DNA of 30,265 nucleotides from JBAVVD01 sp049697115. GTDB lineage: Bacteria; Acidobacteriota; Aminicenantia; Aminicenantales; UBA4085. A program made the position numbers and the translations under genes. This document shows positions 23,065 to 30,159 of the stretch, piece by piece (within the stretch, counting starts at the first letter, position 1; each line of letters opens with the position of its first letter). Location: contig JBAVVD010000032.1 in NCBI GenBank assembly GCA_049697115.1, positions 1-30,265 of the forward strand, written 5' to 3'. The notes below the pieces were generated by a model, which saw only the letters and a program-made list of their open reading frames with translations, was not told the origin of the DNA and searched no databases.

Positions 23065-24438
23065 TTAAATACTGTTCAACGCCTGGTCCAGGTCAGCGAT
23101 GATGTCCTCCGGATGTTCGCCGCCAACACAGAGACGGACCAGATTGTGAGGAATATGGGCCAGTTGGCGGCCTTCTTCACCCTGCTGCATGTGCGTGGAT
23201 ATAGCGGGAATTGTGGCCACGCTCTTGACGCGGCCCAGGTCCGTGGCCCGCCAGACGCGTTTCAGATTATCAAAGAATGTCCGTGTGTGTTCGGCGGTGC
23301 TCCGGACATTGAAGGACATCAGATGCCCGAAGGCCTTTTCTCCGGAGTCAACGACTTCCATATACCTGGAGGCCAGGGAATGGAGGGGATGGTCTTTCAA
23401 GCCCAGGTAATCCACATGTTCGACTTTTTTATGCCGGGCTAAAAATTGAGCAACTTTCAGAGTGTTCTGAGAGTAGAATTGCATTTTTATGCGGATGGTC
23501 CGGAGGTCATTGAGCAGGAAGAATGCGGAGTAGGGGGACATGCAATGGCCGGAGTCACGGAACGGCCACAGTTTGAGCCAAAGGGCATAGTCCGTTTTTA
23601 CTTCATCCGGCAGGTGGCGGCTGGTGAGATTGTGACGGGCAACCACGGCTCCGCCGATCGTGAAACCGCCGCTGCCTATGGATTTCGTCAGCGAGTGAAC
23701 GACGATGTCGGCATCGTGCTGAATCGGTCTCATCAAAGCCGGGGTGGCGATGGTCGCGTCGACGATCAGCGGAATCTCATGGTGATGGGCGAGCTCGGCG
23801 ACCGCTTTGATATCGCAACATGCCTGCTTGGGATTTGAGGGCATCTCTACATAGAGAAAACGGGTCTGTTCGTCCACCTGTTCTTCCCACTCCTTGATGT
23901 TCAACGGATCTGTCACCCATCTGACCTGTGCGCCGCGCTCTTTCATTCTCAGGTTGAACAGCTGGAATGCGCCGCCATAGATCTGGGGGGAAGAGATGAA
24001 ATTGATATCCCGGTTAACAGAGTTCCGGATGTCCAACAGGGGCTCAATGGCCTGTTTAATGGCCGACATCCCTGAGGCAGTGCACAGCGCTGAGGCATCG
24101 GTCTCACAGCCATAGGATTCCAGAAGGGAAAGAGTTTCCTCAAGGTAAAATACGGTCGGATTGTGAATACGGGAATAACACCACGTCGGAATCAGGTAGG
24201 CCAGACCGGCTTCCAACTCATCGCTGTCGCGGTAGCCCTGTGAAGTAGAAGGAAAAAGGGGTTCGATAATGCCTCCCTGTCCTCCCTGAAAAGCCTCTTC
24301 CATGGAATACATCCCGTGGACGGCGATGGTGTCGAATTTCAAGCGGCGTATTTCCTCGCGAAACTGTTTCCTTTTCGCCAGGTATTTTTCCGCTTCATGG
24401 ATGTACTTTTTGACTCCGGCCGAATAATGATGTTCCAA
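23065..24438 (-). CDS. Cys/Met metabolism PLP enzyme (cystathionine gamma-synthase / O-acylhomoserine sulfhydrylase family)
   Basis: A 457-residue fold-type I PLP enzyme. Family motifs are YSRIHNPT (Y88, R90), CTASGMSAIKQAI, VEMPSNPKQACCDI, IVDATIATPALM (D227) and HSLTKSIGSGG, with K252 the PLP lysine. The C-terminus VRLCVGGEHPEDIIADLDQAL is typical. Relative to common members (about 380-430 residues) it has an N-terminal extension of about 35 residues that looks helical. The gene lies directly upstream of hom, so making homocysteine or cystathionine from an activated homoserine is likely. The exact reaction (MetB, MetY or a lyase) is not decided by sequence. The start is a TTG at 24438, supported by AAGGAGG at ideal spacing. 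Confidence 0.88.
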   Translation of the reverse strand: MEHHYSAGVKKYIHEAEKYLAKRKQFREEIRRLKFDTIAVHGMYSMEEAFQGGQGGIIEPLFPSTSQGYRDSDELEAGLAYLIPTWCYSRIHNPTVFYLEETLSLLESYGCETDASALCTASGMSAIKQAIEPLLDIRNSVNRDINFISSPQIYGGAFQLFNLRMKERGAQVRWVTDPLNIKEWEEQVDEQTRFLYVEMPSNPKQACCDIKAVAELAHHHEIPLIVDATIATPALMRPIQHDADIVVHSLTKSIGSGGFTIGGAVVARHNLTSRHLPDEVKTDYALWLKLWPFRDSGHCMSPYSAFFLLNDLRTIRIKMQFYSQNTLKVAQFLARHKKVEHVDYLGLKDHPLHSLASRYMEVVDSGEKAFGHLMSFNVRSTAEHTRTFFDNLKRVWRATDLGRVKSVATIPAISTHMQQGEEGRQLAHIPHNLVRLCVGGEHPEDIIADLDQALNSI

Positions 24439-24567
24439 GATGACCTCCTTACTTCAAAAGAATTTATGATTCAAACGAATGATAGAAAAATAATGATATT
24501 TTTTCCTTTTCTCCAGGCATGGGACTGAATCGCATGGGTTTTCTGATAGGCGAATGGGAAAAGGCAC

Positions 24568-25047
24568 TTATCGGCCATTGTTTTCCTCGGAAATGGGAAT
24601 GCCTGTTTCTTTTTTCATGGTTGAGAGGACCACCATTGTTTTCAGGTTCTGAATGTAGGGCAAAGCGGTCAGTGTGTGAAGCACAAGGTCTTCGTAGGCC
24701 GGAATGTTCCGCACGGCAATCCTCAGGAGAAAGTCCGCATCGCCGGTCACATGATGGCATTCCAGAATTTCCGGGACTTTCTTGATGGCATTGATAAACG
24801 CCATCACATTATCCCGGCCGTGACGGTTCAATGTGACTTCGACAAAAGTGACGGTTTCTATGCCGACGGCTGCGGGATCGATAATGGCCACATACTTTTG
24901 GATAATACCGTTGCGTTCCAGCTTCCGGACTCGTTCCAGGGTTGGGGGAGGCGAGATACCGATTTTTTTTGCGAGATCCACATTGGTCATTCGGCCGTCG
25001 GACTGGAGAAATCGAAGGATCTTGCGATCTGTCTTATCAATTTTCAT
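24568..25047 (-). CDS. Lrp/AsnC family transcriptional regulator
   Basis: A 159-residue DNA-binding regulator. The N-terminal winged helix-turn-helix is DRKILRFLQSDGRMTNVDLAKKIGISPPPTLERVRKLERNGIIQKYVAIID (residues 7-57). The C-terminal RAM ligand-binding domain follows, with VEVTLNRHG, VPEILECHHVTGDADFLLRIAVRN and LTALPYIQNLKTMVVL. Such proteins respond to amino acids and often repress themselves. It lies 129 bases upstream of the PLP enzyme and hom genes on the same strand, so regulation of methionine/threonine synthesis is plausible. It is divergent from the SagB-like gene. Its own promoter region carries repeated boxes, see 25047-25113. Confidence 0.92.
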   Translation of the reverse strand: MKIDKTDRKILRFLQSDGRMTNVDLAKKIGISPPPTLERVRKLERNGIIQKYVAIIDPAAVGIETVTFVEVTLNRHGRDNVMAFINAIKKVPEILECHHVTGDADFLLRIAVRNIPAYEDLVLHTLTALPYIQNLKTMVVLSTMKKETGIPISEENNGR

Positions 25048-25113
25048 AATATTATTCTATTAATTAATATTATTTCGTAATATTATTATGAAAATAACAA
25101 TTATTGAGTTATT
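25047..25113. promoter_or_regulatory. Cluster of palindromic AT-rich boxes, probable Lrp-type autoregulatory sites
   Basis: Three exact copies of TAATATTATT start at 25047, 25065 and 25078; each contains the palindrome TAATATTA. Beyond them AATAAC (25093-25098) and GTTATT (25108-25113) form an inverted repeat overlapping the -10 box and the expected transcription start of the regulator gene. Lrp/AsnC proteins bind several degenerate AT-rich palindromes near their own promoters, so this fits autorepression. Binding is inferred. Confidence 0.6.
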
Positions 25114-25139
25114 ATATTTTTATTTTTCTCTTTTGTCAA
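25111..25139 (-). promoter_or_regulatory. Consensus sigma-70 promoter of the Lrp/AsnC regulator gene
   Basis: Read on the minus strand this is TTGACA (25139-25134), a 17-base spacer and TATAAT (25116-25111), a perfect match to the housekeeping consensus. Transcription would start near 25104, giving a leader of about 57 bases containing the TAATATTATT boxes before ATG 25047. So strong a promoter for a regulator suggests it is held down by repression. Confidence 0.75.
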
Positions 25140-25183
25140 GTCCATCTTTGCTCCCCTTGCCGCGCACACTTACCTATTGATAA

Positions 25184-25212
25184 TTGACCGGAGCTTGGAT
25201 ATTCTATATCCA
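25184..25212 (+). promoter_or_regulatory. Promoter and overlapping palindrome before the SagB-like gene
   Basis: TTGACC (25184-25189) is followed after 17 bases by TATCCA (25207-25212), a weak -10. Overlapping the -10 is a perfect hyphenated palindrome with arms TGGATAT and ATATCCA around TCT (25196-25212). This is a likely operator for a dimeric regulator. It is unlike the TAATATTATT boxes on the other side of the same intergenic region, so a second regulator may act here. Confidence 0.45.
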
Positions 25213-25281
25213 TAACGCCAATGAATATTCCACCGCTGCGTCATGAATGCGGCAGCAAAATTGTCTTAAGGAGGAACGGCG

Positions 25282-25941
25282 ATGATAAAAAAATTCCGTT
25301 TATTTTCATTTCTGATGGTGTTTATTTTGTTCATGGGCGCATCTATGTTATCCGCGCAAGAGTCCAAAGATATCCAGCTTTTGAGTCCGCAAACAGAGGG
25401 CGGACGGCCTCTGATGCAGGCCCTCAAGGAGAGACATTCTTTAAGGGAGTTCAGCAATGAAAAATTGCCCCTCCAGGTCCTTTCCAATTTACTATGGGCG
25501 GCCGATGGAGTCAACCGGCCCGATTCGGGAAAGCGAACGGCGCCGTCCGCTATGAACTCGCAGAACATCGATATTTATGTGGCCATGGAGGAGGGCCTTT
25601 ATCTCTATAGTCCCTCCACACACACATTAAAAATCATTCTCGCTGAAGACGTTCGGGCCGCGACAGGGAGACAGGAGTTTGTTAAAAACGTGCCTGTGAA
25701 CCTCATTTATGTGGCGGATTTTTCCAAGATAAGCAGGGGAACAGACGAAGATAAAAATTTCTATTCGGCGGCGCATGCCGGTTTTATCGGCCAGAATGTT
25801 TATCTTTTCTGCGCGTCCGAGGGATTGGCGACAGTCGTGCGTGGGATGGCCGATCGGGAAGCGCTGGCCAAGGTATTGAAGCTTCGCACCGATCAGAAGG
25901 TCATTTTCGCTCAATCCGTGGGATATCCGAAAAAACAATAG
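25282..25941 (+). CDS. Exported SagB/ThcOx-type nitroreductase-fold oxidoreductase
   Basis: A 219-residue protein with a clear signal peptide (MIKKFRLFSFLMVFILFMGASMLSAQ). The mature part is a nitroreductase-like FMN domain: LMQALKERHSLREFSNEKLPLQVLSNLLWAADGVNRP, then KRTAPSAMNSQNIDIYVAMEEGLYLYSPSTHTL, and AAHAGFIGQNVYLFCASEGLATVVRGM, followed by VIFAQSVGYP. These are SagB-family features. SagB proteins oxidise azoline rings in peptide natural products, but no precursor peptide, cyclodehydratase or other RiPP gene is nearby, and this one is exported, so a different role as a periplasmic flavoprotein is likely. AAGGAGG precedes ATG 25282. Confidence 0.87.
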   Translation: MIKKFRLFSFLMVFILFMGASMLSAQESKDIQLLSPQTEGGRPLMQALKERHSLREFSNEKLPLQVLSNLLWAADGVNRPDSGKRTAPSAMNSQNIDIYVAMEEGLYLYSPSTHTLKIILAEDVRAATGRQEFVKNVPVNLIYVADFSKISRGTDEDKNFYSAAHAGFIGQNVYLFCASEGLATVVRGMADREALAKVLKLRTDQKVIFAQSVGYPKKQ

Positions 25942-25990
25942 GAAATAAACACCCGGAACAGGAAGAAGGAATAATAGAAGAAAATAAGGA

Positions 25991-26063
25991 GCGCCCGTAG
26001 CTCAGCGGATAGAGCGGTGGACTTCGAATCCAAAGGTCGGGGGTTCAAATCCCTCCGGGCGCG
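25991..26063 (+). tRNA. tRNA-Arg (anticodon TCG)
   Basis: A 73-base cloverleaf: acceptor GCGCCCG pairs with CGGGCGC, D arm GCTC/GAGC, anticodon loop CTTCGAA with anticodon TCG (reads CGA and possibly other CGN codons), variable AAGGTC region, and T arm GGGGG-TTCAAAT-CCCTC. The discriminator is G and CCA is not encoded. The first pair of the anticodon stem (27-43) is a G-A mismatch. A T-run follows at 26069. Confidence 0.95.
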
Positions 26064-26422
26064 CTGCCTTTTTTCCCTGTATATTCAAATAAATCATTTG
26101 TCCTCGAAGAATAGTCGTATTTTTGTTTTAAATATCTTTGATTTCCACAAATTCTGTGAATAAGGCTGTTGAAAAATGATTGATTTCCTTTTTTAATGGA
26201 TTGATCATCTTATATTTCTGGCTATTTGCACATATATTCGGCGGTCAAGAAATGCCGGCTGTTGTCAGCAAAAGGGGGGTTATTGATGGAACCACAAAGG
26301 TGGGACTCTCCCCAGCCGGCTAAAGAGAGCTATATATATTTTAGCACAAAGAATGGATCTATATCGAGATATATTTTATTCGTCAAGAATCCTGATCTCA
26401 AGTAATGCCGTCGTTCTCTTCA
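26064..26422. other. Gene-free stretch with a possible structured RNA element
   Basis: No convincing coding frame lies here. GCCGGCTG (26254-26261) and CAGCCGGC (26313-26320) form a perfect eight-pair stem enclosing 51 bases. Inside, GGTT/AACC (26278-26293) could form a hairpin. Downstream, TATATC-GA-GATATA (26360-26373) followed by TTTT is a small hairpin. I could not match this to a known riboswitch class. The stretch lies between the tRNA and the promoter of the molybdenum hydroxylase group. Confidence 0.35.
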
Positions 26423-26452
26423 TTGACATCCATCATCCTCATTTGATAGATT
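26423..26452 (+). promoter_or_regulatory. Promoter for the membrane protein / molybdenum hydroxylase group
   Basis: A perfect TTGACA (26423-26428), an 18-base spacer and TAGATT (26447-26452) form a plausible sigma-70 promoter about 55 bases before the start codon at 26510. The structured element at 26254-26320 lies upstream of it, so it would not be in this transcript. Confidence 0.5.
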
Positions 26453-26509
26453 TTCTTTGTGGTCGCCAATACAGCTTAGAAGAGAAAATCTGCACTCAAG
26501 GAGGCGCGC

Positions 26510-27181
26510 ATGAATAATTCAATCCCCAAATCCTACCTGGGCCTGGTGATCGTACTCGGGTCTGTGTGGGGTCTTTCTGAAGCCGCTCTGGGTATGGGGC
26601 TGCGGAGCTGTGCAGCCTTCGTTTCCGGCTCCATAATGACTGGAGTCGCCCTCTTCTTCATGGCGGCAGGCTGGGTTGTTTCCAGAAGAATTTCAGGGGT
26701 GCTGCTCATGGCGCTTATAGCCTCGTTCTTCAAGATGTTCGACGCCCTTCTCCTGTCACTTCCGATTAAACACGGCGCCATAGGCAATCCGATTTTTGCC
26801 TTTTTCATGGAAGCCATCGCCTTTATTCTTCTTGTCTCCATAGTCAAGGATAAAATGACCCAAAAGCCTGCCGGGCAAGCCCTGCTCGGCGGCATGGCGG
26901 CCGCACTGGCCGTGAACCTTTTTCCCCTCGTCAAATATGCCACAGGAGTCCCGGCTTGCGTTGTTTCCGGAACTGGGTATCCTCTCTCGCTCTATTATAT
27001 CCATGTTGCTGTGCTGGCTTCCTTTGTTACCGTTCCCCTGGGCTTCCTGGCGGGAGCGAAAATGGAATCCTTTGCGGCTCGTCTGATCAAGGGCCGGGCC
27101 CAAAAAAAGCTTGAATACATCCTCTCTCCCGCTGCGTTCATTCTTTGCCTGCTCATCGTCACTCTACTGCGGTTGGCCTGA
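26510..27181 (+). CDS. Predicted six-helix inner-membrane protein, unknown function
   Basis: A 223-residue integral membrane protein with about six hydrophobic segments (approximately residues 10-28, 34-56, 62-80, 92-110, 160-182 and 205-222). Segments 1-4 are rich in Gly and Ala. A conserved-looking KYATGVPACVVSGTGYPLSLYYIH stretch lies before the fifth segment. I do not recognise a family; its size and topology are compatible with a small transporter or ECF-type S component, but this is only a guess. GGAGG precedes ATG 26510. It starts the putative operon, with the 2Fe-2S subunit gene starting 32 bases after its stop, so a role in substrate uptake or anchoring for the hydroxylase is possible. 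Confidence 0.8.
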   Translation: MNNSIPKSYLGLVIVLGSVWGLSEAALGMGLRSCAAFVSGSIMTGVALFFMAAGWVVSRRISGVLLMALIASFFKMFDALLLSLPIKHGAIGNPIFAFFMEAIAFILLVSIVKDKMTQKPAGQALLGGMAAALAVNLFPLVKYATGVPACVVSGTGYPLSLYYIHVAVLASFVTVPLGFLAGAKMESFAARLIKGRAQKKLEYILSPAAFILCLLIVTLLRLA

Positions 27182-27213
27182 ATCCGCAGCGGGTCATGAG
27201 GAAGGAGGACGGA

Positions 27214-27696
27214 ATGAAAAAGACAATCCGTTTTAAGCTCAACGGAAAAACGAAAAGCCTTGAGATCGACCGCGACCGCATGCTTCTATGGGTGCTGCGG
27301 ACCGATTTCAAGCTCACAGGAACGAAGTTTGGCTGCGGCGAAGGTTTTTGCGGTGCGTGCACGGTCCTTGTCGATAAAGAACCTGTGCGCTCCTGCCAGT
27401 TTCCTGTAGCAAGCATCGATAAAAAGGAGGTCACCACCATCGAAGGCCTAGCCGGGAACGGCAAGCTGCACCCTCTCCAGGTGGCTTTCGTCGAGCACGA
27501 TGCCCTGCAGTGTGGGTTCTGTACCCCGGGGATGATCCTCACAGCCTACGGCCTGCTCTTGAAAAATCCCAACCCCAGCCGCAAGGATATCATCGAAGGC
27601 ATGGACGAAAACCTCTGCCGCTGCGGAGCTCACACTCGCATCATTCAGGCTATCCAAAAGGCTGCGCAAAATATGAGAGGAGGTTCGAAGCGATGA
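27214..27696 (+). CDS. 2Fe-2S subunit of a molybdenum hydroxylase (xanthine dehydrogenase family)
   Basis: A 160-residue electron-transfer subunit. The plant-type ferredoxin cluster uses C41, C46, C49 (GCGEGFCGACTVLVD) and C61. The second cluster uses C100 and C103 (CGFCTPGMILTAYGLL) and C135 and C137 (ENLCRCGAHTRI). All eight cysteines are present, so the subunit looks functional. It has no signal peptide and probably travels through Tat with the catalytic subunit. Its stop codon overlaps the next gene's start (ATGA), indicating coupled translation. AAGGAGG precedes ATG 27214. The reading frame remains open upstream to 27145, which is not used. Confidence 0.95.
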   Translation: MKKTIRFKLNGKTKSLEIDRDRMLLWVLRTDFKLTGTKFGCGEGFCGACTVLVDKEPVRSCQFPVASIDKKEVTTIEGLAGNGKLHPLQVAFVEHDALQCGFCTPGMILTAYGLLLKNPNPSRKDIIEGMDENLCRCGAHTRIIQAIQKAAQNMRGGSKR

Positions 27697-29840
27697 AAAA
27701 AGACGATTATCAGGCGATGGATTTTTATGATATAGCTCCTGCTCTGCCGCTCAATCGTCGCGAGTTCATAAAATTGATGGGAGGCGGCATCGTCATCCTC
27801 TTCGCTGTCGGAGAGCCTTCCTTGCTTGAGGCGCAGCGTCAACGTGGCCAGCCTCTGCCCGATGATTTCAATGCCTTTCTCCGGATCGGGGAAGACGGCC
27901 GGGTTTCATGCTTCACGGGGAAAATTGAGATGGGCCAGGGAGTGATCACCTCCCTCGCCATGATGCTGGCCGATGAGCTCGAGGTTTCTCTGGATTCGGT
28001 GGATATGGTTATGGGCGATACCGACCTTTGTCCCTGGGATGCGGGAACCTGGGGCTCCATGTCCACCCGCTTTTTCGGCCCTCCTTTGAGGGCGGCTGCA
28101 GCAGAAGCCCGGTCAGTTCTGATCGAGCTGGGAGCCGAATACTTACAGACTCCGCCTTCCGAGCTAATAGTTGAGGCCGGGGTTATATACAATAAATCCC
28201 AGAGACAGAAAAAAGTCAGCTATGCCCAGCTTGCCAAAGGAAAGAAGATTACCAGGCGTCTGGGGAAGGAAAAGGTCCTGGAAAAGCCATCGGATTTCAC
28301 CATAGTCGGAACTCCCATCTTGCGCCGGGACGCTGTGGATAAAGTTACAGGAAAGGCCAAATATGCTGGAGACCTCCAGGAGGCAGGCATGCTTTATGCC
28401 CGAATTCTGAGACCCCCTGCCCATGGTGCCAAGTTGATCAGTGCGGATACATCCGGGGCAAAGACAATCGAGGGCGCCAGGGTTATTCAGGATGGGGACA
28501 TGATTGCGGTGCTCCACGAAGATCCGGAGCTGGCGGATCAGGCGCTCAAAAAGATCAAAGCTCAATGGGAAAAACCGGAAGCCAAAGTCGATGATAAAAC
28601 GATCTTCGACCATCTCCTCAAAGTCGCACCTCCGGGCGATATTGTTTCCGAAGGAGGAAACCTGGCTGAGGGAGAAAAAGCGTCCAATACAATCATAGAA
28701 AAAACCTACCTGGACGGATATGTCGCTCATGCCACGATCGAAACGCATACGGCCCTGGCCAAGGTCGAAGGTGGCAAGGCTACGATTTGGGCATCTACCC
28801 AAAGTCCCTTCGGGATAAAAGAAGAGGTGGCTTCGGCATTGGGATTTCCCTCCGAGGATGTCCGCGTTATCACTCCCTTTGTCGGAGGAGGTTTCGGAGG
28901 CAAGGGCACCAATCGCCAGGCGGCCGAGGCGGCTAAGTTGGCGAAAATGGCGGGCAGGCCCATTCAAGTTACCTTAACCCGGCCCGAGGAATTTTTCTAC
29001 GATATGTTCAGGCCGGCTGCCGTGGTGAAAATAAAGGCCGGAGTGACGGGCTCAGGAGCGATCTCCCTGTGGGATTACGGGGTGTACTTTGCGGGAGAAC
29101 GAGGCTCTCAACACTTTTACGACATCCCGCATCACCGCACGATGGCTTATGGCTCAGGATGGCGGGGGCAGCCTGGGTCCCATCCGTTCGGAACTGGTCC
29201 CTGGCGTGCGCCAGCCAACAACACCAACACTTTTGCCCGAGAATCTCAGATCGACATCCTGGCGGCTGCAGCAGAAACGGACCCGCTCGAATTCCGTCTG
29301 AAGAACCTGAAGGACACGAGGATGATCCGAGTTTTAAAGGCGGCCGCCGAGAAGTTCGGCTGGACGCCGGCGAAAGCCCCGAGCGGCCGCGGGCATGGGA
29401 TAGCCTGTGGAATTGATTCCGGCACCTATGTGGCCCATATGTGCGAGGTGGAGGTCGACCGGAAAACCGGGTATGTCCAGGTCAAGAGGGTGGTCTGTGC
29501 CCAGGATATGGGATTATCCATCAATCCCGAGGGTGCCAAGATCCAGATGGAAGGCTGTGTCACCATGGGACTGGGGTACGCCCTAGCCGAGGATATTCAT
29601 TTCAAAGGCGGCGAGATCCTCGACCTTAATTTCGATACCTATGAGATTCCGAGATTTTCCTGGCTACCCCAGATCGAGACTGTCCTGATCGATGACAGAA
29701 ATGCGGCTCCACAAGGAGGCGGCGAGCCTGCCATCATCTGTATGGGTGGACTCATCGCCAACGCGATCTTTGATTCTATCGGCGGCCGTGTGTTTCAGCT
29801 CCCGATGACGCCAGAACGAGTCAAGCAGGCCATGGGCTAA
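27693..29840 (+). CDS. Molybdenum-binding catalytic subunit (aldehyde/isoquinoline oxidoreductase type), Tat-exported
   Basis: A 715-residue catalytic subunit of the xanthine dehydrogenase superfamily, closest in layout to IorB-type two-subunit enzymes. The Tat signal is NRREFIKLMGGGIVILF (RR at 22-23). Molybdopterin-binding regions include GKIEMGQGVITSLAMMLADELEV, VGGGFGGKG (397-405) and FGTGPWRAPANN. The catalytic glutamate is E678 in QGGGEPAI. No FAD-binding middle subunit is present nearby, so electrons probably go to a membrane or periplasmic acceptor. The substrate (an aldehyde or N-heterocycle) cannot be read from the sequence. ATG 27693 overlaps the upstream stop codon and follows GAGG, which sets the start. 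Confidence 0.93.
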   Translation: MKKDDYQAMDFYDIAPALPLNRREFIKLMGGGIVILFAVGEPSLLEAQRQRGQPLPDDFNAFLRIGEDGRVSCFTGKIEMGQGVITSLAMMLADELEVSLDSVDMVMGDTDLCPWDAGTWGSMSTRFFGPPLRAAAAEARSVLIELGAEYLQTPPSELIVEAGVIYNKSQRQKKVSYAQLAKGKKITRRLGKEKVLEKPSDFTIVGTPILRRDAVDKVTGKAKYAGDLQEAGMLYARILRPPAHGAKLISADTSGAKTIEGARVIQDGDMIAVLHEDPELADQALKKIKAQWEKPEAKVDDKTIFDHLLKVAPPGDIVSEGGNLAEGEKASNTIIEKTYLDGYVAHATIETHTALAKVEGGKATIWASTQSPFGIKEEVASALGFPSEDVRVITPFVGGGFGGKGTNRQAAEAAKLAKMAGRPIQVTLTRPEEFFYDMFRPAAVVKIKAGVTGSGAISLWDYGVYFAGERGSQHFYDIPHHRTMAYGSGWRGQPGSHPFGTGPWRAPANNTNTFARESQIDILAAAAETDPLEFRLKNLKDTRMIRVLKAAAEKFGWTPAKAPSGRGHGIACGIDSGTYVAHMCEVEVDRKTGYVQVKRVVCAQDMGLSINPEGAKIQMEGCVTMGLGYALAEDIHFKGGEILDLNFDTYEIPRFSWLPQIETVLIDDRNAAPQGGGEPAIICMGGLIANAIFDSIGGRVFQLPMTPERVKQAMG

Positions 29841-30159
29841 AGGAGGCGGTTGGACCTCAATCCTGCATCATCTTCCTCATTCCACGATTTTCGTTCCTCT
29901 TCTTCGTCTATTTTGTGTCTTTCTCGGCAACAGAACAAGCCAAGCCTTTCTATTGCCAGGAATCGTTCTGGCCATCTTTAGCAACAAAGAGCAAGGGCAA
30001 ATCGGAAGGGAAAAAAACGTGAGCGCCGCCGGGGGCTGACTATTGAATTAACGATATTGATTCAGAACATCTCTGGCAAGTCGGAGACGAGGACAGGGTG
30101 ACCTTTATTTCTCAGTGGCGGTTCTATGGCTTCTTTCCAATAGGGCGTCACGAAACCCC
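29841..30159. other. Gene-free stretch after the molybdenum hydroxylase
   Basis: No frame of useful length was found on either strand. A GGAGG lies just after the stop codon (29842-29846), with a TTG eight bases on, but the frame it opens soon ends and is rich in Ser/Arg, so it is not credible. No clear terminator hairpin was seen. Confidence 0.4.

Noticed and set aside
25282..25941. RiPP biosynthesis cluster around the SagB-like gene
   Set aside because: No cyclodehydratase, YcaO, precursor peptide or transporter is near, and the protein has a signal peptide.
26254..26380. Assignment of the structured element to c-di-GMP-I, SAM, cobalamin, TPP, fluoride or molybdenum-cofactor riboswitches
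   Set aside because: Short words resemble parts of c-di-GMP-I and SAM-I cores, but the order and pairing do not fit any of these as I know them.
25991..29840. Genomic island inserted at tRNA-Arg carrying the molybdenum hydroxylase genes
   Set aside because: No integrase and no repeat of the tRNA 3' end was seen downstream within the window.
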